Source of the DNA: Marinomonas sp. CT5
Lineage (GTDB): Bacteria > Pseudomonadota > Gammaproteobacteria > Pseudomonadales > Marinomonadaceae
DNA length: 64,000 nt
Assembly (NCBI RefSeq): GCF_018336975.1
Contig: NZ_CP025572.1
Location: 1,078,560 to 1,142,559, forward strand
Direction: 5' to 3'
Part shown: positions 55,094-63,969 of the stretch, in pieces
How positions within the stretch are numbered: the stretch's first letter is position 1
Layout: every line of letters starts with the position of its first letter
Notes under the pieces: model-generated
Databases searched by the model: none
The model's input: the letters and a program-made list of their open reading frames with translations, nothing else
Told to the model about the DNA's origin: nothing
Program-made: the position numbers and the translations under genes

Positions 55094-56041
55094 ATGAATT
55101 TAGATTATCTCCCTTTTGAGCAGCCGATTGCTGAGCTCGAACAGAAAATTGAAGAGTTACGTTTAGTCGGTAACGATAATGAACTCAACATCAGCGATGA
55201 AATTAGTCGCCTTGAAGATAAAAAGACAGCATTAACTAAGAGTTTATTCAGTAATTTAGGGGCATGGGAAGTTTCTCAATTAGCGCGTCACCCAAAGCGC
55301 CCATACACTCTTGATTATATTAAGCATGTCTTTACCGATTTTGAAGAAATGCATGGTGATCGTCATTACGCTGATGACCGTGCTATTGTTGGTGGTATCG
55401 CACGCTTAGATGGTCGCCCAGTGATGGTTATTGGGCATCAAAAAGGTCGCGAAGTAAAAGAAAAAGTGCTTCGTAACTTTGGTATGCCTCGTCCTGAAGG
55501 TTACCGTAAGGCATTACGTCTTATGGAAACAGCAGAGCGTTTTAATATGCCTATTGTTACTCTCATCGACACACCTGGGGCATACCCTGGTATTGGTGCA
55601 GAAGAGCGTGGTCAAAGTGAAGCGATTGCTTTTAATTTGGCGGTGATGTCTCGTCTAAAAACGCCGATCATTTCTACTGTAATTGGTGAAGGTGGTTCTG
55701 GTGGCGCGTTGGCTATCGGTGTTTGTGATGAGCTAATGATGTTGCAATACGGTACTTATTCTGTCATTTCTCCTGAAGGCTGTGCATCTATTCTTTGGAA
55801 GAGTGCAGATCGCGCTTCTGATGCGGCTAAAGCAATGGGAATCACGGCTCAGCGACTACAAGAGCTTGGCTTTGTTGATACTATTATCCCTGAGCCTCTA
55901 GGCGGTGCGCACATTTCACATGAAGAAATGGCGCAGAGCTTGAAGAACAATGTTCTTGCGGCATTGGATCGTATGGAAGCATTAACGACCGAAGAGTTGT
56001 TGGCTCGTCGCTACAACCGTTTGATGTCTTACGGTTTATAA
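55094..56041 (+). CDS. accA: Acetyl-CoA carboxylase carboxyltransferase alpha subunit
   Basis: AccA with AccD moves the carboxyl group from biotin to acetyl-CoA to give malonyl-CoA. The 315-residue protein has the family opening [18 protein letters not shown]. The crotonase-like core shows [36 protein letters not shown] and [13 protein letters not shown]. The 124-base gap before it has no strong terminator, so read-through from dnaE is possible. A terminator follows it. Confidence 0.98.
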   Translation: MNLDYLPFEQPIAELEQKIEELRLVGNDNELNISDEISRLEDKKTALTKSLFSNLGAWEVSQLARHPKRPYTLDYIKHVFTDFEEMHGDRHYADDRAIVGGIARLDGRPVMVIGHQKGREVKEKVLRNFGMPRPEGYRKALRLMETAERFNMPIVTLIDTPGAYPGIGAEERGQSEAIAFNLAVMSRLKTPIISTVIGEGGSGGALAIGVCDELMMLQYGTYSVISPEGCASILWKSADRASDAAKAMGITAQRLQELGFVDTIIPEPLGGAHISHEEMAQSLKNNVLAALDRMEALTTEELLARRYNRLMSYGL

Positions 56042-56058
56042 GCTTTTGTTTTCTCAAG

Positions 56059-56086
56059 AAGCCTCCTATATTTAGGGGGCTTTTTT
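56059..56086 (+). terminator. Rho-independent terminator after accA
   Basis: AAGCCTCC (56059-56066) pairs with GGGGGCTT (56075-56082, one G-U) across an 8-base loop, then six T residues. Confidence 0.85.
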
Positions 56087-56122
56087 GTTTCTTGCGCTTA
56101 AGGTATTTAGATCTAACACGCC

Positions 56123-57442
56123 ATGACGAAACCTTCAGTATTTACTCCTCTTATTTCTTTGTCTCCTCTTCGCTTTAACTCTGAGTGGATAGAGGCTGTC
56201 TTTTCTAGAGCGGGCAAAGTGTGGATTGGCTTCAGTGGTGGAGTCGACTCTCATGTATTGCTGCATGCTTTGGTTGATCAGGTATCGTTAGAGCAAAAGC
56301 AAAAAATAGTCGCCTTTCATGTTCATCATGGTCTAAGTGTTAACGCCGATAACTGGTTAAGACATTGTGAGGCAGTTTGTGCCAGTCTGGGGGTCCATTT
56401 CGAAGCCGAACATGTTCAGTTAGAAGCCCAAGCTTCCCTTGAAGATGCTGCTCGTAATGCTCGTTATAAAGCCTTTCAGGCAATAATGGGTGATCATGAT
56501 GTGATTTTGCTGGCTCATCATGCGGGAGATCAAGTGGAAACCGTATTGTTTAGGCTATTGCGGGGGACCGGTGGGAAGGGGTTGTCCGGAATTCCTTATG
56601 AAAGACGGTTGGGGGAAGGGAAGGCACGTTTGATCCGTCCTTTTTTGACTGTTTCAAAGCAAAATATTAAAGATTACGCTGAGCTGCATAATTTGGAATG
56701 GGTTCAAGACGAATCTAATATGGACGAGCGCTTTACGCGCAATTTTCTTAGACGAAGCGTGTTACCGATTTTGAAAAAGCGCTTTCCTAAGATGGAACAT
56801 AATATTGTGTCCGGTGCGCAACGCATTGCAACGGATTACGCTATGTTGTCAAAATTTGCACAGCAACAGTTAGAGAGTTGGTGTAATGAGTTTGGCGGCT
56901 TGGATTTATCCTATATTGTAGATAAGCCATTTGATGAACGCCTTTTTTGGTGGCGGCACTTTTTACAGGCGAGCGGAGTGTCATTAACGCAATCGCAGTT
57001 AGAAAGTGTTGAAATGATGTTTTCTGGAGCCGACGATAAGCAGCCTGCCTTCGAATTTTCTCATGGTCGAATTATGCGACATCATAATGTTGTTTATCTT
57101 CTTCCGCTGGATGAACCTGTCAAACTGGCTTCTTTAGTGTCAGGCGAAGTATTACAACGGCCTTTTGACAGTCTAAGTGTACATGGCATCGAAACTTGTG
57201 AGTTGAAGTCTCGTCCATTGGGGGAGAGTTTAGTCATGCCTAATGGCAAAACGCGTAAATTGAAAAAATGGCTTAATGATGAAGCGATTCCAAGCTGGTG
57301 GCGTGATCACCTGCCATATATATATTGTGGAAATACGTTAATTGCTATTGGTGATCTTTGGCTGCATCCTAATTATCCCCATCTTACTATAAAATGGCAG
57401 CTTAATTTTGCTTTGCCATTGCCAAAAGCTGAATGTAGCTAA
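56123..57442 (+). CDS. tilS: tRNA(Ile)-lysidine synthase
   Basis: TilS converts C34 of the AUA-reading tRNA-Ile to lysidine using ATP and lysine. The 439-residue protein has the PP-loop SGGVDS (38-43), FHVHHGLS, and LAHHAGDQVETVLFRLLRGTGGKGLSG (in part). The C-terminal tRNA-binding region with LKKWLNDEAIPSWWRDHLP completes it. It follows accA, as in E. coli, and closes the long housekeeping run. Confidence 0.96.
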   Translation: MTKPSVFTPLISLSPLRFNSEWIEAVFSRAGKVWIGFSGGVDSHVLLHALVDQVSLEQKQKIVAFHVHHGLSVNADNWLRHCEAVCASLGVHFEAEHVQLEAQASLEDAARNARYKAFQAIMGDHDVILLAHHAGDQVETVLFRLLRGTGGKGLSGIPYERRLGEGKARLIRPFLTVSKQNIKDYAELHNLEWVQDESNMDERFTRNFLRRSVLPILKKRFPKMEHNIVSGAQRIATDYAMLSKFAQQQLESWCNEFGGLDLSYIVDKPFDERLFWWRHFLQASGVSLTQSQLESVEMMFSGADDKQPAFEFSHGRIMRHHNVVYLLPLDEPVKLASLVSGEVLQRPFDSLSVHGIETCELKSRPLGESLVMPNGKTRKLKKWLNDEAIPSWWRDHLPYIYCGNTLIAIGDLWLHPNYPHLTIKWQLNFALPLPKAECS

Positions 57443-57575
57443 TTGTTATTATTATGTTTTTATTTATCTGTTAGCTGCACATTTAGTTTGTTTTATAGAG
57501 ATAAAATTCTATTCTTAATTATGTTGTCTCTTTTAGTATTTAAACTATTGCCTAACATTTAACGATAGGGTTGTA

Positions 57576-57782
57576 ATGATGCTTAATGTGGTTGTTTTTG
57601 GCGGCTTAGAGTTTAGCCCCTTAGTCGTTTATTTTCCGATTGCTTTTTTGTTGGCTGCTTTAACACGTTTTGTACTTCACCGTTTGGAGTGGCATGACCG
57701 TATCTGGCGAGTCGCCTGGTTTGAGGTGTCGTTATTTGTTTGTTACTTGGCATTAACCGTATATTTATTAGGTGGAAGATAA
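57576..57782 (+). CDS. aaeX: AaeX-like small membrane protein (DUF1656)
   Basis: The 68-residue protein has two hydrophobic helices (about 14-32 and 46-65) and the DUF1656 pattern, with FSPLVVYFPIAFLLAALTRFVLHR at the centre (quoted in part) and the WFEVSLFVCYLALTVYLL end. Such proteins precede AaeA/AaeB-type efflux pairs, but their exact role is not known. AGGG lies before the ATG. The next gene follows directly. Confidence 0.88.
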   Translation: MMLNVVVFGGLEFSPLVVYFPIAFLLAALTRFVLHRLEWHDRIWRVAWFEVSLFVCYLALTVYLLGGR

Positions 57783-57786
57783 ATCA

Positions 57787-58647
57787 ATGGCAAAATATCT
57801 ACGTATTCTTTTGACAGTTTTGGTTGTTTTGGCGGCGGTTTTTGCAGGACGATGGGTATGGAATGATTATATGCATTCGCCATGGACTCGCGATGGGCGT
57901 ATTCGTGCAGACATTGTTACTGTGGCGCCTGACGTGTCTGGATGGGTGACTGATTTAAATATTACTAATGATCAGGCCGTAAAAAAAGGCGACCTATTAT
58001 TCAAGGTTGATCAAAAACGTTATCAAGCAGCCCTTAATCAAAGCAAGGCAAATACAGAAAATGCTTTGCATTCATGGCAGCTGGCAAAACATAAATACGA
58101 ACGCCGGACTGCATTATTAAGTCAAAAAGCCATCAGCGCTGAAGATTTAGAGGCGTCACGTATTAGCACTGAAATAGCTAAGGCTAATTATGATTTGGCT
58201 GTTGCTAAGGAGGAGACGGCTCAGCTTAACTTAGATCGCACTGAAGTCTATGCCCCAGTATCAGGGCATATTATTAATTTAAATTTACGTCAGGGAAATT
58301 ATGTTGGGCAAGGCTCGCCCGTTTTTGCCATTGTGCAGTCTGACTCTTTTTACGTCACGGCGTACTTTGAAGAAACTAAAATTCCACTCGTCCACTTAAA
58401 CCAAGAAGCTAAAATTACTTTGTTAAGTGGTGGCAAGCCACTTACTGGTGAAGTGGTCAGTATTGGTAAAGCCATTGCCAATAGCAATACACAGGGTAAT
58501 GGTCAGCTTTTGCCACAGGTTCAACAAACGTTCAACTGGGTACGTTTGTCACAGCGAATTCCTGTGGATATTAAGCTAGATTCGTCAAATGCTGAAAGAC
58601 AACTTAGTGCTGGGATGACGGCCACTATTCATCTTACTCAGCAGTAG
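57787..58647 (+). CDS. aaeA: HlyD-family membrane-fusion subunit (AaeA-type)
   Basis: This is the periplasmic adaptor of an aromatic carboxylic acid efflux pump. The N-terminal anchor helix (about 5-22) is followed by RDGRIRADIVTVAPDVSGWV and the split biotinyl-lipoyl domain. A helical hairpin (about 80-140) and VYAPVSGHIINLNLRQGNYV come next. I use ATG 57787, behind GGTGGAAG; a GTG at 57772 would add five residues. The 286-residue length is near that of E. coli AaeA. No outer-membrane channel gene is present. Confidence 0.9.
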   Translation: MAKYLRILLTVLVVLAAVFAGRWVWNDYMHSPWTRDGRIRADIVTVAPDVSGWVTDLNITNDQAVKKGDLLFKVDQKRYQAALNQSKANTENALHSWQLAKHKYERRTALLSQKAISAEDLEASRISTEIAKANYDLAVAKEETAQLNLDRTEVYAPVSGHIINLNLRQGNYVGQGSPVFAIVQSDSFYVTAYFEETKIPLVHLNQEAKITLLSGGKPLTGEVVSIGKAIANSNTQGNGQLLPQVQQTFNWVRLSQRIPVDIKLDSSNAERQLSAGMTATIHLTQQ

Positions 58648-58658
58648 GGAGAATCGTT

Positions 58659-60701
58659 TTGGGGATCGTGCTTCGTAACCTGTTTTTACCCGAAAAACAG
58701 GCGGTTATTTTTGCCCTTAAAGGCGTCATTGCTATGGCTATGGCGCTAACGATTGCTCTTTCTTTGAACTTAGACCGCCCTTATTGGGCGTTAGTGTCGG
58801 CTGTTTTTTTACAAATGCGCCCCGAAAGTGGGTTGGTGGTTGAAAAGGCTATTTGCCAGATAGTTGGCACCATCATCGGCGGCTTGTTTGGTATTTTTCT
58901 GTTGACTCAATTCATGTCCTATCCCTATGTGGCCTTAGGTGTTTTGACTTTATGGTTGGGGCTTAACTCTGCACTGTCGGCTATGGTGCGACAAGCGAAT
59001 TTTGTGTACGCCTTCGCCATGGCGGCAGTCACTTCTGAAATCATTGTCTTGATGGTTATGGCGAGCCCCACTACGGCTGATAGTCAGGCGGTTTTCAATA
59101 TTGCTCAAGCTCGTGTGAGCGAGATCGTCATTGGTTCTATCTGCGCTGGTGTGGTGAGTCATATGTTCTGGCCAGTTAAAGTAAAAGACAGTCTGCAAAT
59201 GCAGGCCAGATCGGTGATTAATCAAACGTTGCAGTATCTTGTTACCGAGTTAGATCGAACGGGAACTCATGAAAATCGCCATAAGCAAATTGATGGCATT
59301 ATGGCAACGTTAGGTATGGTGAGCGAAGACTCTAGTGCCGCCAGCTATGAAGGCCCCAAAGGACCTGGGCGAACGCGAGCAGCGAATCAGTTGGCTCAAA
59401 AAGTATTGTCTTTGCTTGCTTTGGTTCAAATCTTTGGCCGTTTACAACGTCGCCATGCGGAGCTGATAACTCCGACATTGTCACAATTATTAGATAAGTT
59501 GCGTGAGGCATTTGGTCGGATTGCCGAATCCAGTGATTTTGAGTATTGCCTAGAGCAGGTAAAAATATTGCGTCGAGACCTTGCTGAGTATCGAGCAAAT
59601 AACGAGCCAGAGTCGCCATTTGAATTGCACATGCTAAATGTAGGTGCAGAAATCACAGCTGAGTTGACGGTGTTGTTGCGGGCTTTTCGAGCACTAGAAA
59701 AGCGGGACAGTACGTTACTTAATGCGCCAAGTATGTTGACCTACCGAGACCCATTAGCGGGTTTTGTTGTTGGTTTACGAACCAGTGTGGTGTTTTTGAT
59801 TGGTGCTTGTATTTGGGTGGGGACAGGTTCAACAGCTGCCTTGATGATTATGATTTTGCCGGTCATTTTTTCCATCATGTTAGCACGGCTGCCTTTGATG
59901 ATTTTAAAAGTCGTCTTAAAGAGGCTTTTGCTTGGGGTGATTGTGGCCGTAGTCGTCGCTGCTTTTTTTGCTCTGAATTTATTGTCTCAAAGTTCAGGGC
60001 AGTTAGAGCTTTTATTGCTAATTCTAGCGGGTCCATATTTTATTGGGTTGCTGCTGCTTGCTGATCGTCAGACTTTGCCCTATGGACTGGGGTTCTGTAT
60101 TCCGTTCTCTATTTTAGTAAGTCCGAGTCGGGATATGACACGCGCTTTTTCAATTGATTATACCGTTAGTTCTGCCATGGCCATTTTTACCGGTGTGTGT
60201 ATTTTATTTTGGGTGTTCCATTTGATTACCGGTCCAAGTGTGCAGCTGTTGGTACATCGTATTTTCAAAACAACCTACCAAGATTTATTGGAAATTAGCA
60301 AGCACGCTAGTCCGACAGCTTGGTACAACCGCCGTATGGCGGATCGACTATTGCGCCTAACTAACTACGATCAAGGGTCGAAATCACGTGCCGTTACCGA
60401 CTTAGCATTGACGGCATTAAACCTTGGGCATGTTTCGATTCGCCTACGGTCAATCTGTGAGAATTTAGCGGGCAAACAATTGTCAGTTTTGGATAACTGG
60501 CAGCGTGCTTTAGCGAATGCTTTCTTGCTAGCCAGTAAAGGGAAGTGTGATGAGGGGTTTACAAGTGCCAGTAACGCTTTATATGACGAGCTTTATAAAC
60601 AGGTTGGCGACTCTAATCAGCTTGAAGCTATCCAAGGGATGTTTATTCGTCTCAATATGTCGTTTGAAAGAAGTGCCGAGGCCATTGCTGCCCAGCGCTA
60701 G
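58659..60701 (+). CDS. aaeB: FUSC-family efflux transporter subunit (AaeB-type)
   Basis: This inner-membrane pump component is expected to export hydroxylated aromatic acids such as p-hydroxybenzoate. The 680-residue protein has two sets of about five to six transmembrane helices (about 15-170 and 365-510), each followed by a long cytoplasmic helical region, the FUSC layout. The PYWALVSAVFLQMRPESGLV motif is typical. The start is TTG at 58659 behind AGGGAG. The substrate is inferred from family and from the nearby vanillate genes. Confidence 0.9.
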   Translation: MGIVLRNLFLPEKQAVIFALKGVIAMAMALTIALSLNLDRPYWALVSAVFLQMRPESGLVVEKAICQIVGTIIGGLFGIFLLTQFMSYPYVALGVLTLWLGLNSALSAMVRQANFVYAFAMAAVTSEIIVLMVMASPTTADSQAVFNIAQARVSEIVIGSICAGVVSHMFWPVKVKDSLQMQARSVINQTLQYLVTELDRTGTHENRHKQIDGIMATLGMVSEDSSAASYEGPKGPGRTRAANQLAQKVLSLLALVQIFGRLQRRHAELITPTLSQLLDKLREAFGRIAESSDFEYCLEQVKILRRDLAEYRANNEPESPFELHMLNVGAEITAELTVLLRAFRALEKRDSTLLNAPSMLTYRDPLAGFVVGLRTSVVFLIGACIWVGTGSTAALMIMILPVIFSIMLARLPLMILKVVLKRLLLGVIVAVVVAAFFALNLLSQSSGQLELLLLILAGPYFIGLLLLADRQTLPYGLGFCIPFSILVSPSRDMTRAFSIDYTVSSAMAIFTGVCILFWVFHLITGPSVQLLVHRIFKTTYQDLLEISKHASPTAWYNRRMADRLLRLTNYDQGSKSRAVTDLALTALNLGHVSIRLRSICENLAGKQLSVLDNWQRALANAFLLASKGKCDEGFTSASNALYDELYKQVGDSNQLEAIQGMFIRLNMSFERSAEAIAAQR

Positions 60702-60704
60702 CCT

Positions 60705-60734
60705 TAAGAGTCTAGGTGTTGATCTAGACTCTTA
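60705..60734. terminator. Bidirectional terminator after aaeB
   Basis: An 11-bp perfect stem (60705-60715 with 60724-60734) and an 8-base loop lie between convergent aaeB and the kinase gene. The stop codon of the kinase gene is part of the right arm. Confidence 0.75.
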
Positions 60735-61404
60735 TTAGCCAATCGGCTTGCTCTTTGTAAGTGGCCACCAATCTTGCGTTTAGACCATCGCTTTGATTAA
60801 TTCTGTCCATCGCTTGTTGATGACTGAAATTCCATGCCTGCATATGGCGCTTTGCTAATCGTTCAATGGCGATTTCAACAGGAATGTCTAAAAACCAATG
60901 TTCATCAAACAGTCTTCTGGCTTCATGCCAGCCATCTTGCTGATGTAGCAAATACAGCCCTTCAATCAGTATGACCTTAGTATCTTTGGTTATCGATAAA
61001 TCGTCTTCAATAGGATCGCCTAGCGCATGGTCAAAACTTGGCCAGAAAATATCCTCTTGTCGATAGCCTTGTTTAATTTTCTTCACTCGCTCAATAAAAC
61101 CTAGGCTATCAAATGTCCAAGGGGCGCCGCGTCTTGCAAACGCTTCATCATCGTTTGGTAAAGCACGAAGTTGAGCTTTAGAGAGATGAAATCCATCCAT
61201 CGAAAGGCAAATCACTGACGTGTTTTTTTGCTTTGAAAAATAGTCAATCAAGTAGTCCGCAAGAGTGCTTTTGCCTGAACCAGGACCACCGGTTAATCCA
61301 ATAAGAGTTCGATGTGATTTTGTCGCGTAGGCTTGGATCTTTTCTAGTGCGGCTCTTACATCTGCAGATTGCTCATAGCTACGATTAATATCAAGGGAGG
61401 TCAT
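60724..61404 (-). CDS. P-loop nucleoside/small-molecule kinase (YggC/FrcK-like)
   Basis: The 226-residue protein belongs to the uridine kinase/phosphoribulokinase-like group. Walker A is GGPGSGKST (39-47). The substrate-side motif SMDGFHLSKAQL and the GAPWTFD segment follow. FWPSFDHALGDPIED and VILIEGLYLL match the YggC/fructose-kinase branch. The substrate cannot be read from sequence; sugars, nucleosides and pantothenate are all known in the group. AGGA precedes the ATG. It converges on aaeB and diverges from the DUF6482-like gene. Confidence 0.8.
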   Translation of the reverse strand: MTSLDINRSYEQSADVRAALEKIQAYATKSHRTLIGLTGGPGSGKSTLADYLIDYFSKQKNTSVICLSMDGFHLSKAQLRALPNDDEAFARRGAPWTFDSLGFIERVKKIKQGYRQEDIFWPSFDHALGDPIEDDLSITKDTKVILIEGLYLLHQQDGWHEARRLFDEHWFLDIPVEIAIERLAKRHMQAWNFSHQQAMDRINQSDGLNARLVATYKEQADWLIRV

Positions 61405-61532
61405 GGTGTGTCCTGTTGTTATTGTTTCTCATCGTACTCTAGCATGAAGTAATGATAGGAATTTACATTTTTAAGTGAACTGCAAGCTACTTGGGGCACG
61501 TATCAAATGAAACCCTAAGAAGGAGTTGCGTC

Positions 61533-61829
61533 ATGTTATTAAAAGAACTTAAAAAAATCTCCCATGTCGATAAAGTAAAGCTGCATTCTCTGGAATCTAA
61601 TTTGTATCAATTATCTGTGGTAATTGGAGACAGAGAAGACTATGTACTGACTGAGCATGGTCGCTTTTTAACAAGTCATAATAAATTGGATTTGCAGGCT
61701 TTGTTTAAGGATAAGACGGTCGGCGCCATGGTGCTGTGTCACCAAAGTGCTTATGACGAAATGGTCGGTCAGCCTGTTGGTATGAATAATTCCTTAGAAG
61801 TGCCGCTTGGCAATACGGAGATGTCCTAG
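61533..61829 (+). CDS. DUF6482-like small protein (98 aa)
   Basis: The product opens MLLKELKKISHVDKVKLHSLES, has YQLSVVIGDREDYVLTEHGR and ends in a short acidic tail. This resembles the small DUF6482 family found widely in marine gammaproteobacteria and pseudomonads; function unknown. I use ATG 61533, behind AAGGAG at 61520-61525. The frame extends 14 codons further up without a ribosome site. No membrane or signal segment is present. Confidence 0.7.
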   Translation: MLLKELKKISHVDKVKLHSLESNLYQLSVVIGDREDYVLTEHGRFLTSHNKLDLQALFKDKTVGAMVLCHQSAYDEMVGQPVGMNNSLEVPLGNTEMS

Positions 61830-61839
61830 CATATTTAGC

Positions 61840-62565
61840 TTAACTTTCGAGACTTGTGTTTTTTAAAATATGTACCTTTTCGCCATTCTTTTCCATTTGA
61901 GAAAAGGTTTTAGCATAGCCATTTGTAGCATTAGCATGTTCTCGCATAATGGCTTCTGCTCGGCTCCCTTGGCCATGGCTAATGGCATCAAATACGGCAT
62001 GATGTTGCATATGGGCAAAGTTGAAGCGTCTGTACTCTTGGATTAAGTTATTGCGATCAAAGGCTAGGGCGCTAACGGAGGCAAAAGGGAGATGTTCGTT
62101 TCGGCTTAAGGCTTCACCTATGGCTGGGTTCAGGCTGGCTTCTATGATGATCTGATGGAAACGCTGATTCATATCATGGTATATAGCAAGGTCTTGCTCG
62201 TCGATACTGCCTTTGGCAAATAGCTCATCACCTTGTTTTAATAGCCTGAGTAATTCATTAGATTGAGCGCTTGATAGTGTATTTTCAGCGGCTTGTCTTG
62301 CCGCCAGTCCTTCCAACACTCCTCGTACTTCAATAGAGCCGCTTATCTCCGCCTGAGTGACTTGGCGGACGATATAGCCACGGCCGGATAGTTTTGTTAG
62401 TAAACCTTCTTGCTCTAGGGTCCGAAAGGCAATGCGTACGGGAGTGCGAGAAACGCCAAGTTGTTCTGCTGTAGGTATTTCAGCAAGGCGTTGCCCTGAC
62501 TCCAGTTCACCGGACAAAATCATTTGTCTTAATCGACTAATTACTTGTTGTCCAGGTTTACTCAT
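61840..62565 (-). CDS. vanR: GntR/FadR-type regulator, probably VanR
   Basis: The 241-residue protein has an N-terminal winged helix-turn-helix (about 8-70, with TAEQLGVSRTPVRIAFRTLEQEGLL, quoted in part) and a C-terminal FCD ligand domain. The FCD domain shows the helical E-R-LE-A pattern and metal-type residues in YHDMNQRFHQ, HMQHHAVFDAI and HANATNGY. It is divergent from vanA, and the gap holds three copies of a TGGATCCA palindrome. It is probably a repressor relieved by vanillate and may control itself. GAGGTAAG precedes the ATG. Confidence 0.85.
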   Translation of the reverse strand: MSKPGQQVISRLRQMILSGELESGQRLAEIPTAEQLGVSRTPVRIAFRTLEQEGLLTKLSGRGYIVRQVTQAEISGSIEVRGVLEGLAARQAAENTLSSAQSNELLRLLKQGDELFAKGSIDEQDLAIYHDMNQRFHQIIIEASLNPAIGEALSRNEHLPFASVSALAFDRNNLIQEYRRFNFAHMQHHAVFDAISHGQGSRAEAIMREHANATNGYAKTFSQMEKNGEKVHILKNTSLES

Positions 62566-62630
62566 TGTTCTTACCTCAATGTCTTTATATAGAAAATGAT
62601 CATAGCGTAAATTTCAGTGGAAAGGTAATT

Positions 62631-62642
62631 ATTGGATCCAAT
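62631..62642. promoter_or_regulatory. Putative VanR operator O1
   Basis: ATTGGATCCAAT is a perfect 12-base palindrome 65 bases upstream of the regulator start, a position suited to autoregulation. The same 12 bases recur at 62752-62763. Confidence 0.65.
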
Positions 62643-62700
62643 GAATAAGCTTTTATTTATCAGTTATTTAAGTCTGTTTCTATTATTCATTATAGATTAG

Positions 62701-62711
62701 ATGGATCCAAT
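62701..62711. promoter_or_regulatory. Putative VanR operator O2
   Basis: ATGGATCCAAT keeps the palindromic TGGATCCA core (62702-62709) and the right flank of the other two sites but lacks one base on the left. It lies 69 bases (centre to centre) from O1 and 52 from O3, and just upstream of the vanA -35. Confidence 0.55.
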
Positions 62712-62726
62712 TAATGCATAACCATA

Positions 62727-62754
62727 TTGTTTTTTGATTTATTTTGTCTATATT
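62727..62754 (+). promoter_or_regulatory. Putative vanA promoter
   Basis: TTGTTT (62727-62732), a 16-base spacer and TATATT (62749-62754) form a plausible sigma-70 promoter about 40 bases before vanA. Its -10 overlaps operator O3, which would let the regulator block polymerase. Confidence 0.5.
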
Positions 62755-62763
62755 GGATCCAAT
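62752..62763. promoter_or_regulatory. Putative VanR operator O3
   Basis: ATTGGATCCAAT is identical to O1. It overlaps the predicted -10 and probable start site of vanA, 28 bases before its ATG. Confidence 0.65.
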
Positions 62764-62791
62764 AAATAAAAATAAAAGCAGGAGAATTCTA

Positions 62792-63898
62792 ATGAGTCAG
62801 CAAACCTTCCCTAAAAATATGTGGTATGTCGCAGCGATGTCTGAAGAGGTGGCGGGCAGCAAACCTCTTGGTCGTAAAATTTGTGGTGAAAGCATTGCTT
62901 TTTATCGTTCTCATGATAATGAAATCGCTGCGGTGTTGGATTTTTGTCCACATCGTGGGGCGGCCTTGTCATTAGGTTATGTCGAAGACGGTCTTTTAGT
63001 TTGTGGTTACCATGGCCTAAAAATGGGCGCTGATGGTAAAACCAAAGAAATGCCTTTGCAGCGCGTTAAAGGTTTTCCTTGTATGAAATCTTATGCTGTT
63101 GAAGAGCGTTATGGTTTTATTTGGGTTTGGCCTGGTGATCAATCGCAAGCTGATAAAGAATTAATCCCTCACTTGGAATGGGCTGAAAATCCTGAATGGG
63201 CCTATGGTGGTGGTTTGTATCACATCAATTGCGATTATCGCTTAATGATTGACAATCTAATGGATCTGACTCATGAAACCTATGTTCATGCCAGCAGTAT
63301 AGGCCAGAAAGAAATTGATGAGTCACCTGTAGATACCAAAGTAGATGGTGACAAGGTGATCACTAGTCGCTTTATGGAAAATATTATGGCGCCACCTTTT
63401 TGGAAAGCTGCACTGAGAGGAAATGGCTTAGCGGATGAGGTGCCGGTGGATCGTTGGCAGATTTGTCGCTTTAGCCCACCTTCGCATGTAATGATTGATG
63501 TTGGTGTGGCTCATGCTGGTAATGGCGGTTTTGAGGCTCCAGCTGATAAAAAAGCCAGTAGTACAGTAGTCGACTTTATTACACCTGAAACAGAAACAAC
63601 TATGTGGTATTTCTGGGGAATGGCTCGTAATTTCAAGCCAGAGGATCAAGCATTAACGGATACGATTCGTGAGGGACAAGGTACTATTTTTGCTGAAGAT
63701 TTAGAAGTATTGGAGCGTCAACAGGAAAACTTATTAGCTTTCCCTGACTTTGACTTGCTCAAGTTAGATATCGATGCTGGTGGTGTTCAGTCAAGGCGAG
63801 TGATTAATCGAATTATTGCGAAAGAACAGTCTGCAAAAGAGCAAGCTAAGACGTCATCATCTCAGTCAAATGCACCGCTTCAAACAGCCTCATTTTAA
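62792..63898 (+). CDS. vanA: Vanillate O-demethylase oxygenase subunit
   Basis: VanA with VanB demethylates vanillate to protocatechuate and formaldehyde. The Rieske 2Fe-2S site has Cys52 and His54 (CPHRGAAL) and Cys71 and His74 (CGYHGL). The mononuclear iron site has the NxxDxxHxxxxH pattern with Asp158, His161 and His166. From ATG 62792, behind AGGAGAA, the product is 368 residues; an upstream ATG in frame would start inside operator O3. The C-terminus carries a low-complexity Lys/Gln/Ser tail of about 25 residues beyond the usual end. vanB follows. Confidence 0.93.
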   Translation: MSQQTFPKNMWYVAAMSEEVAGSKPLGRKICGESIAFYRSHDNEIAAVLDFCPHRGAALSLGYVEDGLLVCGYHGLKMGADGKTKEMPLQRVKGFPCMKSYAVEERYGFIWVWPGDQSQADKELIPHLEWAENPEWAYGGGLYHINCDYRLMIDNLMDLTHETYVHASSIGQKEIDESPVDTKVDGDKVITSRFMENIMAPPFWKAALRGNGLADEVPVDRWQICRFSPPSHVMIDVGVAHAGNGGFEAPADKKASSTVVDFITPETETTMWYFWGMARNFKPEDQALTDTIREGQGTIFAEDLEVLERQQENLLAFPDFDLLKLDIDAGGVQSRRVINRIIAKEQSAKEQAKTSSSQSNAPLQTASF

Positions 63899-63969
63899 TT
63901 GACAATAATGGCAGGGGAGTGTTTTAGATGCTCTCTTGTCATATAAAAATAAGAAGTTAGGAGTATTTG

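Noticed and set aside
62744..62791. Upstream ATG extension of vanA
   Set aside because: It would start inside the promoter/operator region. The ATG at 62792 has a strong AGGAG site and matches the VanA N-terminus.
63899..63969. TGACAA/TTGTCA repeat between vanA and vanB as a terminator
   Set aside because: The arms are short and far apart with no T run; read-through into vanB is expected for this operon.
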